Assembly (NCBI GenBank): GCA_019722365.1
Contig: JADFUC010001326.1
Span: forward strand, 248,001 to 312,000
DNA length: 64,000 nt
Direction of reading: 5' to 3'
Source of the DNA: Lithospermum erythrorhizon
Taxonomy: Eukaryota > Streptophyta > Magnoliopsida > Boraginales > Boraginaceae
Positions 37,315-48,050 of this stretch are shown here, piece after piece. Under the pieces are notes generated by a model. The model searched no databases and had not been told where the DNA came from. It saw only the letters and a program-made list of their open reading frames with translations. Each line of letters starts with the position of its first letter. Position 1 is the stretch's first letter. The position numbers and the translations under genes are program-made.

Positions 37315-38434
37315 AGGACATCCGAAGATGCAAATGCAAGCATAGAGTAATATGAATTGAATCAATTGAATGTTTTGTTATTGTACGTGGCAATTTGCGC
37401 GCCCTCATCAGAAGGGTGATACTGCTGCAGCCTCGAGAACTGAATGACAGGCAAAAGATCAAGAATGGTAGAGTATAGATAGCATACTTTTTGTTTTGTT
37501 TTTTCATTCTCTTTGTAGAGGTTGGAGAGCATTATTTTATTATGTACACCATTGTATAACATAATGAGTAGCTTCAAATGATTGTACAGGCTTGTATGTA
37601 GGTTTTCTTTTCTTCCTCCATTTTCAAGCACTTATTTTAGAGGTTGTTTGGCAACTGATTTGTTGAAAAAATATGTACACCCTCTCATACCAAAAAGACA
37701 TTGTCCAATTTGATTTTTAATTATCAAAATTTACTAATTTTGTAGATGTAATTAGCATATACTCCGTATAACTTTGATTTGAATAACAAATCGTGTTATT
37801 CATGATTAAACTTTCATCTCAAAAAATGAAAGCGTCAGTTAAAATTCATAAAAATATTACTATTTGGGAGAAAAAAGCCAAAAGAGTTCTTGAGATATAA
37901 TATGGAGTTTCAATTCACCAAAATATGACTGATGTAAACCAAACTTACCAAAGCACCTAAATGTTTAGGGATAGAGTTAATACTACTAAATGCTCCACCG
38001 TTTCAATAAATTCATCCAGATAAGTCCCTTAATGATCTCTTTAAACAACAATGCATCATTCTTATCTATCCTACAACATAGACAACCAAGAACAGCAACA
38101 CCATGAAGTTGCAACAAGAGGAGAATTGATTGAATGGAAAATCGATTCAAATAATATGGGTGCCGTGGAATGTAGAGACAATGTTTAAATGTAGTGGATT
38201 CTTCACCTACACTATTTGGACAATGTATGAACATTTTTTGAGAATTCACACTCATGTCACTTAAGCGACTATCAGTGTGATCGATCCCTCAGTGTGTTGC
38301 AGCATCTCTCGAGCGAGGCATAGAAAGGAGCTGTATACGTGCAGCCTTCTCACCACAGTACAAGGATGTACAACCATCTATGGAGTATGGACCACCTGAA
38401 TCTTATTAATTCTCCGATTGTTATTTTACTATGG
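37315..38434. other. Convergent intergenic region
   Basis: It holds the 3' ends of two converging kinase genes (plus strand to 37314, minus strand to 38435). No additional gene was recognised. The central part is AT-rich. Confidence 0.5.
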
Positions 38435-41231
38435 TCACATGTGAGCATTTCCATTGGGTGGTCCTGCTCTTGCATTCGATAAAGGCTGGAGAGCTTTCAC
38501 CACAATACTCATGTTAGGCCGGAAATCAGCTTCGTATTGTACACACAATGCAGCAACAGCAGCCATCTGATACAAGAAAACATCTATTTTATAAGAAAAT
38601 GACGATGCCCATTTTGATTTACCATAATAGATAAAAGAAACTATATATGACTTTCAAATAACTGTTCAGCAGAGAATTGATCAACCATTCCAGACGATGA
38701 TAACAGATGAGCACCATTCGCTGAACAATAACTCATCAAACACAGCTAGGAGATGTTTATCTTACCTTCGCAACTGCCTTGGGAGGGTACTCCCCATTTA
38801 GTCTACCATCAACACATTGTTTCACCTTATCTTCACTAAGTCTTGGTGTTGCCTGTATAAATTTGCATGACATACAACTTCAATGAAACTTTGCAGTAAA
38901 TGACATGAGAAATAATCAGAGAAGTTGCTGAATTTTGTAAAGAAGATATATTTAAGGTAAGGCTACTAAAATGACTCACCCAGGTCACAAGACTCTGCTG
39001 CCCTCGCGGTAGTGTGTGATCCACAGGCTTGCGGCCGGTCAATAGTTCAAGGAGAACCACACCAAAACTGTATACATCGCTCTTAGAGCTCAGCTGGCCA
39101 GTCATAGCATATCTGCAGCATAAGTGCATAACCAAAATAAGATATCAGAGAAGCAGTGACAGTTAAAATAAATATGCTTCCGAGCCAAATAGCCTCCTTT
39201 ACAAGTCTACGAGACACTTTGTTACCAAGAATCTACTACTGGAGTTTATATAGTTAAACTTTCATAAAAACGCACTCTGGAGCATGATAACCAAAAGTTC
39301 CAAGTACACGAGTGGAATGAAGACGTGCTGCCATATCAGGGGCTTGGTTTGACAAGTCGAAATCTGCAATCTTAGCAACATCATCATCAAATACTAATAC
39401 ATTGCTAGACTTGATATCACGGTGTATAACACGAGGTTCGGCCTTTTCATGTAGGTATTCTAGTCCTTTTGCAGCCCCAACGGCAATCTTAACTCTCTGG
39501 CCCCATGATAACACTGGACCTGGCTGAGCACCTTTGACACCTTTTCTTCCTGTCGAGAGAAGCAAAAAATTAGTACCTGTTGAACAGCCTGAGGGGAGTA
39601 TATATCTAAAGTATTGTGCATCATCATAGCACTACATTTTACCAGGCAACAAGCTATATTTGCATGCATGTGCATTTGCGATTAATATATAATACTCGGG
39701 TAGAACAGTTTGCATTACTAGGACGCATTAAATTTAACTTTATGAGCAAAACATAAAACCGTTAGGTCAACACAGACTAGAATTGATAAATCACAAAACA
39801 AAGAAAAGAACCCAACTCAAAAAAGGGAAGAAAGGACTAATTCACGTACCAACTTCTAAGCTTTCAAAGCAAAAGCTAATTAAACAAAATTACGCTGACG
39901 GAAATGTTAACTTCAAGATGTTACATGGGCTTCTCATTTACATCATCAGCACTAATACCAGGTTTAGTTTTGGCTAAAGCAGATGTGATAAAAGTGACAA
40001 GGCTCACCATGGAGGATATCATGGAGAGATCCATTTGACGCATACTCATAGGCAAGAACACGAAGGCCACCATCCACAGAATAACCGAGTAGCTCAACAA
40101 CATTCCCATGCTTTAATCTTGATACCATCGAAATCTGTCATATTATGAGTAAAACAACATCTTAAGTGAAAACTCATTCATGAATGGGAGAAGAACTGAG
40201 TACTGCCCTTTAAAGTTGAAACAAACCTGTGATAAGAATTCTTGGTCAGGTTGCTTGCTAGAGTCCAGCTTCTTTATGGCAGAATGCTTACCATTTGCGA
40301 GAACACCATAATATACCCTCCCATATGATCCTTCACCAATCAAAGACTTTGTACCAAAGTTATCTGTTACGTCCTTCAATTCGTCAACAGAAATAGAAGG
40401 GACAGCAATGGGCAACAAATTTTGAGTTTGAGTATCTTTTTGAGCTGCTTCTGTTGTGCGATAACCCATATTATTTCCTGGACGAGTCAACTTTTATATT
40501 TCATTTGGATTCAACATATAATATGAAGGGTTTTAAAGCTACGCATCAAATTATGGCTAACAAATTCATCATTTTAAACACATAAAAACATCTTAATTCA
40601 TAAATATAAAATAAAAAAATAAAATCCAATAAATGTTGATGGATTTGAGTTCAGGGCATTTGAAATCCTCAAATCAAGTCCATCAATTTAAACAAACCTA
40701 AGGGACCAAATGGATGTCAATACTCGGAAACAATGGCCCTCTATGAAAAAGGGAAACTTCTAACAACAAAGAACAAGGGCTAGCTTTTACTAACTGCCTG
40801 CTCTCAGCTGTAGACTCGAGTTACACGGGTATGTTTTTTTCAATTCTATATTCTCAAATCCTAAGGAAGCAGGGTCATCATCAATTATGTTGATTTAGAT
40901 TTTCCACTGTTTTGGTATAAATAAAGGAAACGGAGCAGCAAAATAACAAAATGAGCTAGAGATGCAGCATTGTTAGGTCAAATAGATTAAAATCCCTTCG
41001 ATGAGGTAATATCTAAATTTAATACTGGAAACTAATCCATTTTGCTTCTTAACTATCATAAATATGCATTTCCCATATCCTTCAGTCAAACTAAAAGTTC
41101 TATGTAACATGTCAAAATGAAGAGGAAGAATACAGGCTGAGCTAGTCACCTGCCACGTTATTGGCCGTGTATGGTCCATTATCATAAGTCTTTTTCATGT
41201 CATTCTTCGCACAAAAGCCAAAGCAACTCAT
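38435..41231 (-). CDS. PTI1-like Ser/Thr (dual-specificity-annotated) protein kinase
   Basis: A cytoplasmic receptor-like kinase related to tomato Pti1 that acts in defence and oxidative signalling, often downstream of AGC kinases (family knowledge). Coding exons (minus strand): 41150-41231, 40227-40477, 40008-40134, 39276-39549, 38980-39112, 38766-38852 and 38435-38566. They give 361 aa, the usual family length. The N-terminus 'MSCFGFCAK' has Cys3 and Cys7, suited to S-acylation and membrane attachment. Motifs: P-loop 'GEGSYGRV' (75-82), Lys96 in 'AIKK', 'HRDIKSSN' (196-203), 'DFD' instead of DFG (216-218, normal for this family) and 'APEYAMTG'. The start is the Met of the conserved N-terminal exon. 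A 5' UTR intron acceptor is likely near 41252. Confidence 0.95.
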
Positions 41232-41840
41232 TTTCAGTTCTTCAGTAATATCTGATCAAGCAAAGGAATGTCATTAGCATGAAATTCAAAAAAGGGATCT
41301 CATTAGATTGGATGTGTAAACATTTCCTTTGACAAATGACAATATGAATATTCACCTAAACAAATTACTGAAACATCCATCATTAAAACATTTATAATTA
41401 AAATCCAATACAGAAATTGTAAAATAAGTGGCCAGGGGATATTACTCGCAATGACAATTGCAATGGCAAAGGCGGAATTTTTTAAAAAAAAAAACATGTC
41501 TTACTCTCAATTCTTGAAAATCTTCAGTTAAACAGTCAGAACTAGTCAAAACAGATGCCCACATACTACAAAGAAGGATGCATAGAGCATGAAAACATAC
41601 AATGAAACATTTCACCATCCAAATACCAATCCACTATTGCTCCAAGAACACAGCATAAGGCAAATCCCACAAAACAAGATTATCACATACCAACAAGATC
41701 TCAATACCCAAGAAACAAATGTTTTGTGGGAAAGAGTAGGAAAAAAGATCACAACTTTTACCCCAGAAAAATGATTCCTTTTTCAACAAAAATCAAATTT
41801 TTCTCTATAGCCAAAAACTCAACCTAATATCAAAACTGAT

Positions 41841-42630
41841 CATACATAAGATGACCAATCAACCCAAACACAAACATTATATATAAATGGGGTCGGCTAT
41901 ATGAATACGAAGTTTTCATTCAACTTCATCATACATAAGATAACCAACCAACCTAAACACAAACATCATATCAAAATGGGGTCAGCCATATGAATACGAA
42001 TTTTTCGTTCAACTTGATCATACATAAGATAACCAACCAACCCAAACACAAACAATATATCAAAATGGGGTCGGCTATATGGATACAACGTTTTCATTCA
42101 ACTTGATCACATATAAGATAACCAACCAATCCAAACACGAACATTATATCAAAATGGGATGGGTTATATGGATACAACATTTTCATTCAGCCTGATCATA
42201 CATAAAGATAACCAAACCAAACCAAGGTAAGACTAATCCAATCAACCGGGGTTCGTTATATGAACGCGACATCTCCATTTAGCTTGATCATATACATAAA
42301 ACCAGCTAACCCAAACACAAACATTATTCCAAAAAGTGACAGCTATATAAATACAACGTTTTCATTCGACTTGATCATACATAAAGATAACCAACCAACC
42401 CAAACACAAACATTATTCAAAAAAGTATCGGTTATATGGATACAACCTTTTCATTCATCTTGATCATACATATACATAGCCAAACCAAACCAAACCAAGG
42501 TAAGACTAATCCAATCAACTATTATCTATTATATGAATACGACGTCTCTATAGCTAGGACTAATCCAATCAACTGTGATCCGTTATATAAATACACGTCT
42601 CTATTTAGCTTGATCATATACATAAATATA
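41841..42630. repeat. 89-bp tandem array upstream of the PTI1-like kinase
   Basis: About nine units, marked by 'gatcatacataagataacc' at 41841, 41930, 42019, 42110, 42198, 42289, 42377, 42466 and about 42616, with steps of 88-91 bp except for a longer last step. Each unit also holds 'aatggggtcggctatatg(a/g)a' and 'acgttttcattcaacttgat', or variants. The right-hand units are more diverged. The array lies 0.6-1.4 kb upstream of the PTI1-like start codon, either in the promoter or in a 5' UTR intron. The 'gggtcggctatatgaat' core resembles a motif that I recall in plant SINE-like repeats; this is unconfirmed. Confidence 0.85.
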
Positions 42631-42904
42631 AATATTTAAATAATAAGCTAACTAAACCAGCATACTTCATTAAAAAAGTGCAAGAATCCAATTAAGAGGA
42701 AAAATAAGTCCACAAATTATATGGGTTAGGGAATTATTTTACCTTTACGTTTGTTTGATTAATTGATGAAACTCAAAAAACTACTTTGAGGAAATAAGTG
42801 GGGCTTTTAACCAAGTTTGTTTTTGTGTGGATATGTAATACAAGACTGAGAATACTAAGAGTAAAATACCCCAATTTTAATACGAGTATAATTTTATTAA
42901 AAAT

Positions 42905-43057
42905 AATACTTGCTCCGGTTTTTTTTACTTGATATCCTAATATTTTTTACGTTAATTAAGAAATAATTAAAAATATAGTACATTTTAACTAATTCCAAAG
43001 TGACAAATATTTCAAAAAAAAAAAAGAAATTGATAGGATGTCAAAAAAAAACGAAGG
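42905..43057. mobile_element. Short MITE-like element with inverted ends
   Basis: The left 'ttgctccggttttttttact' then 'tgatatcctaat' matches, in inverted orientation, the right end read as 'tattcccttcgttttttttt' then 'tgacatcctatc'. The length is about 150 bp with no coding capacity. Confidence 0.55.
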
Positions 43058-43068
43058 GAATATGCTTT

Positions 43069-43590
43069 TACGGTTTTTGAAAATTAGGTAGTTACAAAAT
43101 AAAACATGTAAAACATATATGTGTATTATAAGCTTTTTATGTATAAAATGTATATTAAACAATATTATTCACATAAGTCTGCAACAAAATTACTAATTAT
43201 ATTTTTATAAAATAAAGAGATATATATTACCAACCCTAATTAAACTTTCGATTAATCTTCCAAGTTTGAACAACTACTAAAGTATTTTTAAAAATTTCGA
43301 TTAAATTCAATTAGGCTTCAATGAGCTATTTGGGTCCGGATGATATTAGGTGATAGTAAAACTTACAGATTAAAATAGTTAAGGGTGCGTTTGTTTTGGC
43401 TAAATTGAAATTGTAATGGAATTTCAATATAATTCCATGCAATTTCATGGTATTCCAATTCTGATGTTTGGAAAAACTATATAATTCAAATGGAATTACA
43501 ATTCAATTTCAATTCTTGTGTTTGGATTTTTTTAGAATTCGCTTGGAATTCATTTCTTATTCTTTTTTTATATATAGATAATAAGCAAAC
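43069..43590. repeat. Duplicated block A, first copy
   Basis: It matches 44513-45035 almost colinearly, from 'ttttacg(g/a)tttttgaaaat' through 'caaccctaattaaactttcg' and 'caatgagctatttgggtccg' to 'tatatagataataa'. It contains a 'gggtgcgtttgtttt' segment followed by AT-rich inverted-repeat-like sequence. There is no gene. Confidence 0.8.
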
Positions 43591-44104
43591 ATAACAAATA
43601 TTCAAGTGTTGAGATATGTCATAATAGCGAGAAGAGCTCCAACAAATGGTGAAACGGAGACTTATCTAAAATAAGATGGAATAAGACATAAAATAAAGAT
43701 AATAAATTATAAAAGTTAGTTTCTACGACAGCTGGAACAGAAAACCCATCAGGTGCAACAACGATCCTCCGAACCCAAAATCTCCATATAGTAATAATAT
43801 AAAATATTAACTCATGATTAATATATGTTGATGTCCAAGTATCAAATAAATGCGTTATAAAATCACGATGGTCGCTCAAAGTTAAATAAAAGTAACTAAA
43901 ATTGATAACCGTTGTCGACAAAAGCGCATCTAGATGCCAGAATGCTCTCATGGTCGTTGTCACGGATAATCCAACAATTTTTTAAAATGTCGATTGTAGA
44001 TCGACTAACGAGTAAAGAAATATAAAGTAGCCAAATGGATAACCGTTGTTGATTACTTGAGCACGGTGATGCATAATGCCTTCGTGGTCGGGTGTCACTT
44101 GATA
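43591..44104. other. Non-repetitive part of the duplicated segment
   Basis: A minus-strand open frame of about 110 codons is present, but I do not recognise the protein and there is no supporting structure. Two partial copies of a block of about 137 bp share 'gataaccgttgt' (43899 and 44036) and 'tggtcg..gtcac'. The stretch is probably derived from a transposon. Confidence 0.35.
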
Positions 44105-44512
44105 ATATTTTTATATATGTTTTTTGTATTTTCCAGTAGCTTAAGAATATCATTTGTATATATTTTTTGTATTTTTTAGTAGCTTAAGAATATAATTTTT
44201 ATATATTTTTGGTATTTCTCAGTACCATAAGAATACAATTTTTATATTTTTTGTATTTTTCAGTAGCTTAAGAATACCATTTTTATAAGTTTTTGGTATT
44301 TCTCAGTATTTTAAATACCATTTCTATATGTTTTTGGTATTTCTCAATAGCTTAAAAATTTCATTTGTTTTTTTGATATTTCTCAGTAGTTTAAGAATAT
44401 CATTTTTATATATTCATGGTACTTTTCAGTGTCTTAAGAATACCATTTATATGTTTTTGGTATTTCTAATTAGTTTAACAATACCATTTTATATTCTTTT
44501 TGGTATTTCTCT
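44105..44512. repeat. Minisatellite of about 42 bp, nine to ten copies
   Basis: Units of 39-43 bp follow the pattern 'tttttggtatttctcagtag' then 'cttaagaataccatttttatat'. Successive 'agtag' positions are 44135, 44178, 44221, 44262, 44305, 44346, 44385, 44428 and 44469. The same unit recurs at 47865-48050 and 53311-53365. Confidence 0.85.
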
Positions 44513-45035
44513 TTTACGATTTTTGAAAATTAGGTAGTTACAAAATAAAATATGTACAACATATATGTATTATAAGCTTTTTGTGTATAAATGTATATTA
44601 AACAATGTTATTCACATAAGTCTCGCAACAAAATTACTAATTATACTTTTAGGCACAAAGAGATATATATTACCAACCCTAATTAAACTTTCGACACCTT
44701 CCAAGTTTGAACAACTACTACAAAGTATTTTTAAAATTTTCGACAAATTCAATTAGGCTTCAATGAGCTATTTGGGCCCGGATGATATTACGGATAAAAT
44801 CCACAAATTAAAAATAGTTAAGGGTGCGCGAGTTTTGGCTAGTCTGAAATTGTTATGGAATTTCAATTTTATGAAATTATACCTGCTACTTATGGAATTC
44901 CACTCGTGTTTGAAAATCCAGAGATTTTAAATGGAATTGTATCTAATTCCATTCTTGTGTTTGGATTTTTTAGAATTCGCTTGGCAATTCATTTCTTATT
45001 CTTTTATATATATAGATAATAAAGTTAAAACATAA
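44513..45035. repeat. Duplicated block A, second copy
   Basis: It is homologous to 43069-43590. It ends at 'aaaacataac', where an unrelated retroelement fragment begins. Confidence 0.8.
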
Positions 45036-47860
45036 CGACAACACAAATTTATGTGTTTCGGTCGAGTCCGGTCGTGTCATAGTATAATGGATAAGGAACC
45101 AGCATCGCCTCACAAATTCCAATATACTAAGTAATTAGGTCTTTTTCTTAATCCTTAATTAACTAATAATTAAAGAGTAAATTTAAATCTAGATTACTTA
45201 ACTAAATTGACTAAGCAATTAAATTAGCTAATACTAAATGAATGCACAAAAAAGTGAATCTCACTTAATATTCGAAGTATAGTCAGGACACACGATTTCA
45301 TCGGATCGTCAGATTCCACTTACCTAGTAGTTATTTATTAAGTCAAAACAAAATCATTCCTATACGATAGATATTACTTCTTAACACCGACAGTTTCCCA
45401 AGAAACTAACTATATCTCTATGATAGCTTAAAATAAGAGATCTTTTTAATAACATATGCTTATTAAATTGCACATGGCATTACCTATATCTCTATGGTAA
45501 TTGAAACATGTGTTCTGATTATTAATTCGTAAGTGACAACCCTATTTCTAGCAATTAATCACTTATATAAACAATTTAATATTGATATCAAGATATTAAA
45601 TACTAATTACGCAATAATCGTAATTATGAAACTAGAATTAAATTAACTCCAAGAAAATCAAATCATCCGATCTAACTACATCACGGTCCTCGACTAATAA
45701 TAAAATTAGTTCATAATAAAATACATAAATAAATACATGAAATTAATTCGTGATTCATCCTTAATAATATCTTGAATTGTGAATTATTTGAACTAATTAA
45801 AAGTAATCACTCCGATTGCAACAAATATGCAATTAACTTCAATTGCTTCTTGTGAGCTCCCAATAGTACTAAAAACTCCAACAAAGATGATGAATTTTGA
45901 TCTAGAAATTCAGAGATTCCTTTTTACTCTAACTCCTCCTCTTTAAGTGCGCCGCCATAACCTAATATTAATGGGCCGAATCACTTATTCTTGGATCATG
46001 ACTCATGTAAATTTTAGTGGACTGCTCATATCTTCACCCAAAGCTCTATTCTTTTTCACTTTAACCGATAATTGCCTAAACTCAAATAAAACGAAAACAA
46101 GTGCAAATTATATCGGATTAAGGTAAAAATAACATCAGTTAATACGCAATTAGGGCCTCAAAACACTATATAATAAACACTTATCACACCCCCACACTTA
46201 AGCTCTTGCTTGTCCTCAAGCAAATGACATAGGAAACGAGACAAATTAAACATCCAAGGATCTCAAGTTCTTCGTATATCATTGAGTTCTCAGACAACAA
46301 TCAATCATGAGTAATGGCTCTTCCTACTTAGCTAAACGTAATATCATCAATTCATCAGAGTAGACAATTTCATAGTGAATTTCTACTTCACATCACTCAA
46401 ATGTATCAAAGTGGTTACCGTTACGCCAATTCCTCTCAATCATGAATGTTTCTACTATATGTCAAGTTATACATCTATCAATCCATCAACAATGCATGCA
46501 ACATAAATAAGAAGGTCTTTATGTATTGTGAATGGCAGCTTTTACAGAAGTTTTGGTAGAAAAATATTTGGCTCTGGACTTTAATACTCGAGGAGATGTG
46601 AAACTCTGAATTAATTATGTTGAAAAGAGCATGTCTAAACAACTACAACCTTCAACCCCACATTCTACATCCCATTTAAGTACCATCCTTCACTTGCCAT
46701 ATTACTTATTCATATATATATTTTTTTTTCATAGAAGTACACCCATAAACATCAAAGACACTTTTCATAATTCGCTTGAGACACAATTTCTTTTCACTTT
46801 GAGATCATATTTCTCACTATGTACTTCTACACTTTTTTTTTTCTTTAACCTTCCAATGTTTTCTCCTTCCCCCACACTTGATTAATTCAAACTCTTAACA
46901 AGCCACAATTCAACATAGATAATTCAAAATTACACACTCCCTGCAGACAACATGGTAAAATAAGGCTTATAGGCTTATAAGCGGTATAATCAAAAGAAAG
47001 CGTCACTTAGGCTGCGTCTACTAGCGATAATACATCAAGTTAGCCTCTTTTAAGATAACATGTGGATAATACAAAATTCAATGTTTTCTCCTTCCACACT
47101 CGATTATTCAAGCTCTAACAAGAGCCACAATTCAACATAGATAATTCAAAATTACACACTCTCAAAGCAGGGACAACATGCAAAATAAGGCTTATAGGCT
47201 TATAAGTGCGTATAATCACAAAAGAAAGCGTCACTGGCTCGGGTGGGGTTCACTATGGATAATACATCGGGTTAGCCTTTAAGATAACATGGATTATAAC
47301 CTAAATGCCTTCATCATTTTTATGCATGACACAAAGTAACAGAAAGAGATTCAAACAAGTTCAAGAATACAAAACACGCATGCAGTATCACACCAAGCAA
47401 AGAAACTCCAAAGATAAAATTAGGCACAAAACTTCACCTCAGTAGTATATATTCACTAACAAGAGTTATCCACTCAAACTTCAATCAAAACATCACACCA
47501 CTAAGAACGCTAAGTCAAAAACTCAATCAATCATGCAAAATCATCATCGAACGACATACAACTTACTATCATCCGTGATTAATTCATCCGTTAAACTTAT
47601 CATATACTTAAGGACAATCATTATGCACTCACACTCGAACAAGCATATCGCTCTCACGCATAAATACTAAATAAAAAGTATATTAAGTAAAACGCCCCGA
47701 CAAGCGCAAAAGCACACCGAATCGCTACATGGGGACGGGCGTGATCAACATCCTCCTCGTCGTCTGTTCGCCGCACACCGGCTTTAACAGTCCTCGAAAG
47801 ATCCAATCTCCGATCAGCGCACTATCCATCATTCTTACGTATCACTTTTAATGCTTTTGG
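45036..47860 (-). mobile_element. Athila/Tat-like Gypsy fragment
   Basis: On the minus strand, 46190-46224 reads 'ttgcttgaggacaagcaaga' then 'gcttaagtgtgggg'. This phrase is characteristic of the region downstream of pol in Athila/Tat-type plant elements (family knowledge). The rest is non-coding and AT-rich. It contains a direct repeat of about 220 bp (46855-47065 and 47080-47300). Exact ends and LTRs were not resolved, and no pol motif was seen. Confidence 0.6.
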
Positions 47861-47864
47861 GTAT

Positions 47865-48050
47865 TTCTAAAGTAGCTAGTTATTAATATCATTTTTATAT
47901 ATTTTTGGTATTTCTTAATAGTTTAAGAATACAATTTTTATATATTTTTGGTATTTCCCACTAGCTTAAAAATATAATTTTTATATGATTTTGATTTTCT
48001 CATGAGCTTAAGAATACCATTTTTATATGTTTTGATATTTTTCAAGAGCT
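47865..48050. repeat. Minisatellite of about 42 bp, second block
   Basis: Four to five units of the same 'ttggtatttct' and 'agcttaagaata' repeat as at 44105-44512. The array is broken off by the start of the second Gypsy element. Confidence 0.8.

Noticed and set aside
43619..44153. Overlapping minus-strand open frames (114 and 85 codons) in the duplicated segment
   Set aside because: Composition and content match no family I know, and the duplicated context suggests repeat DNA.
44328..44537. Hydrophobic 69-codon frame
   Set aside because: Produced by the 42-bp minisatellite; no independent evidence for a peptide.
46631..46885. 84-codon frame in the Athila/Tat-like fragment
   Set aside because: T-rich low-complexity sequence within a retroelement non-coding region.
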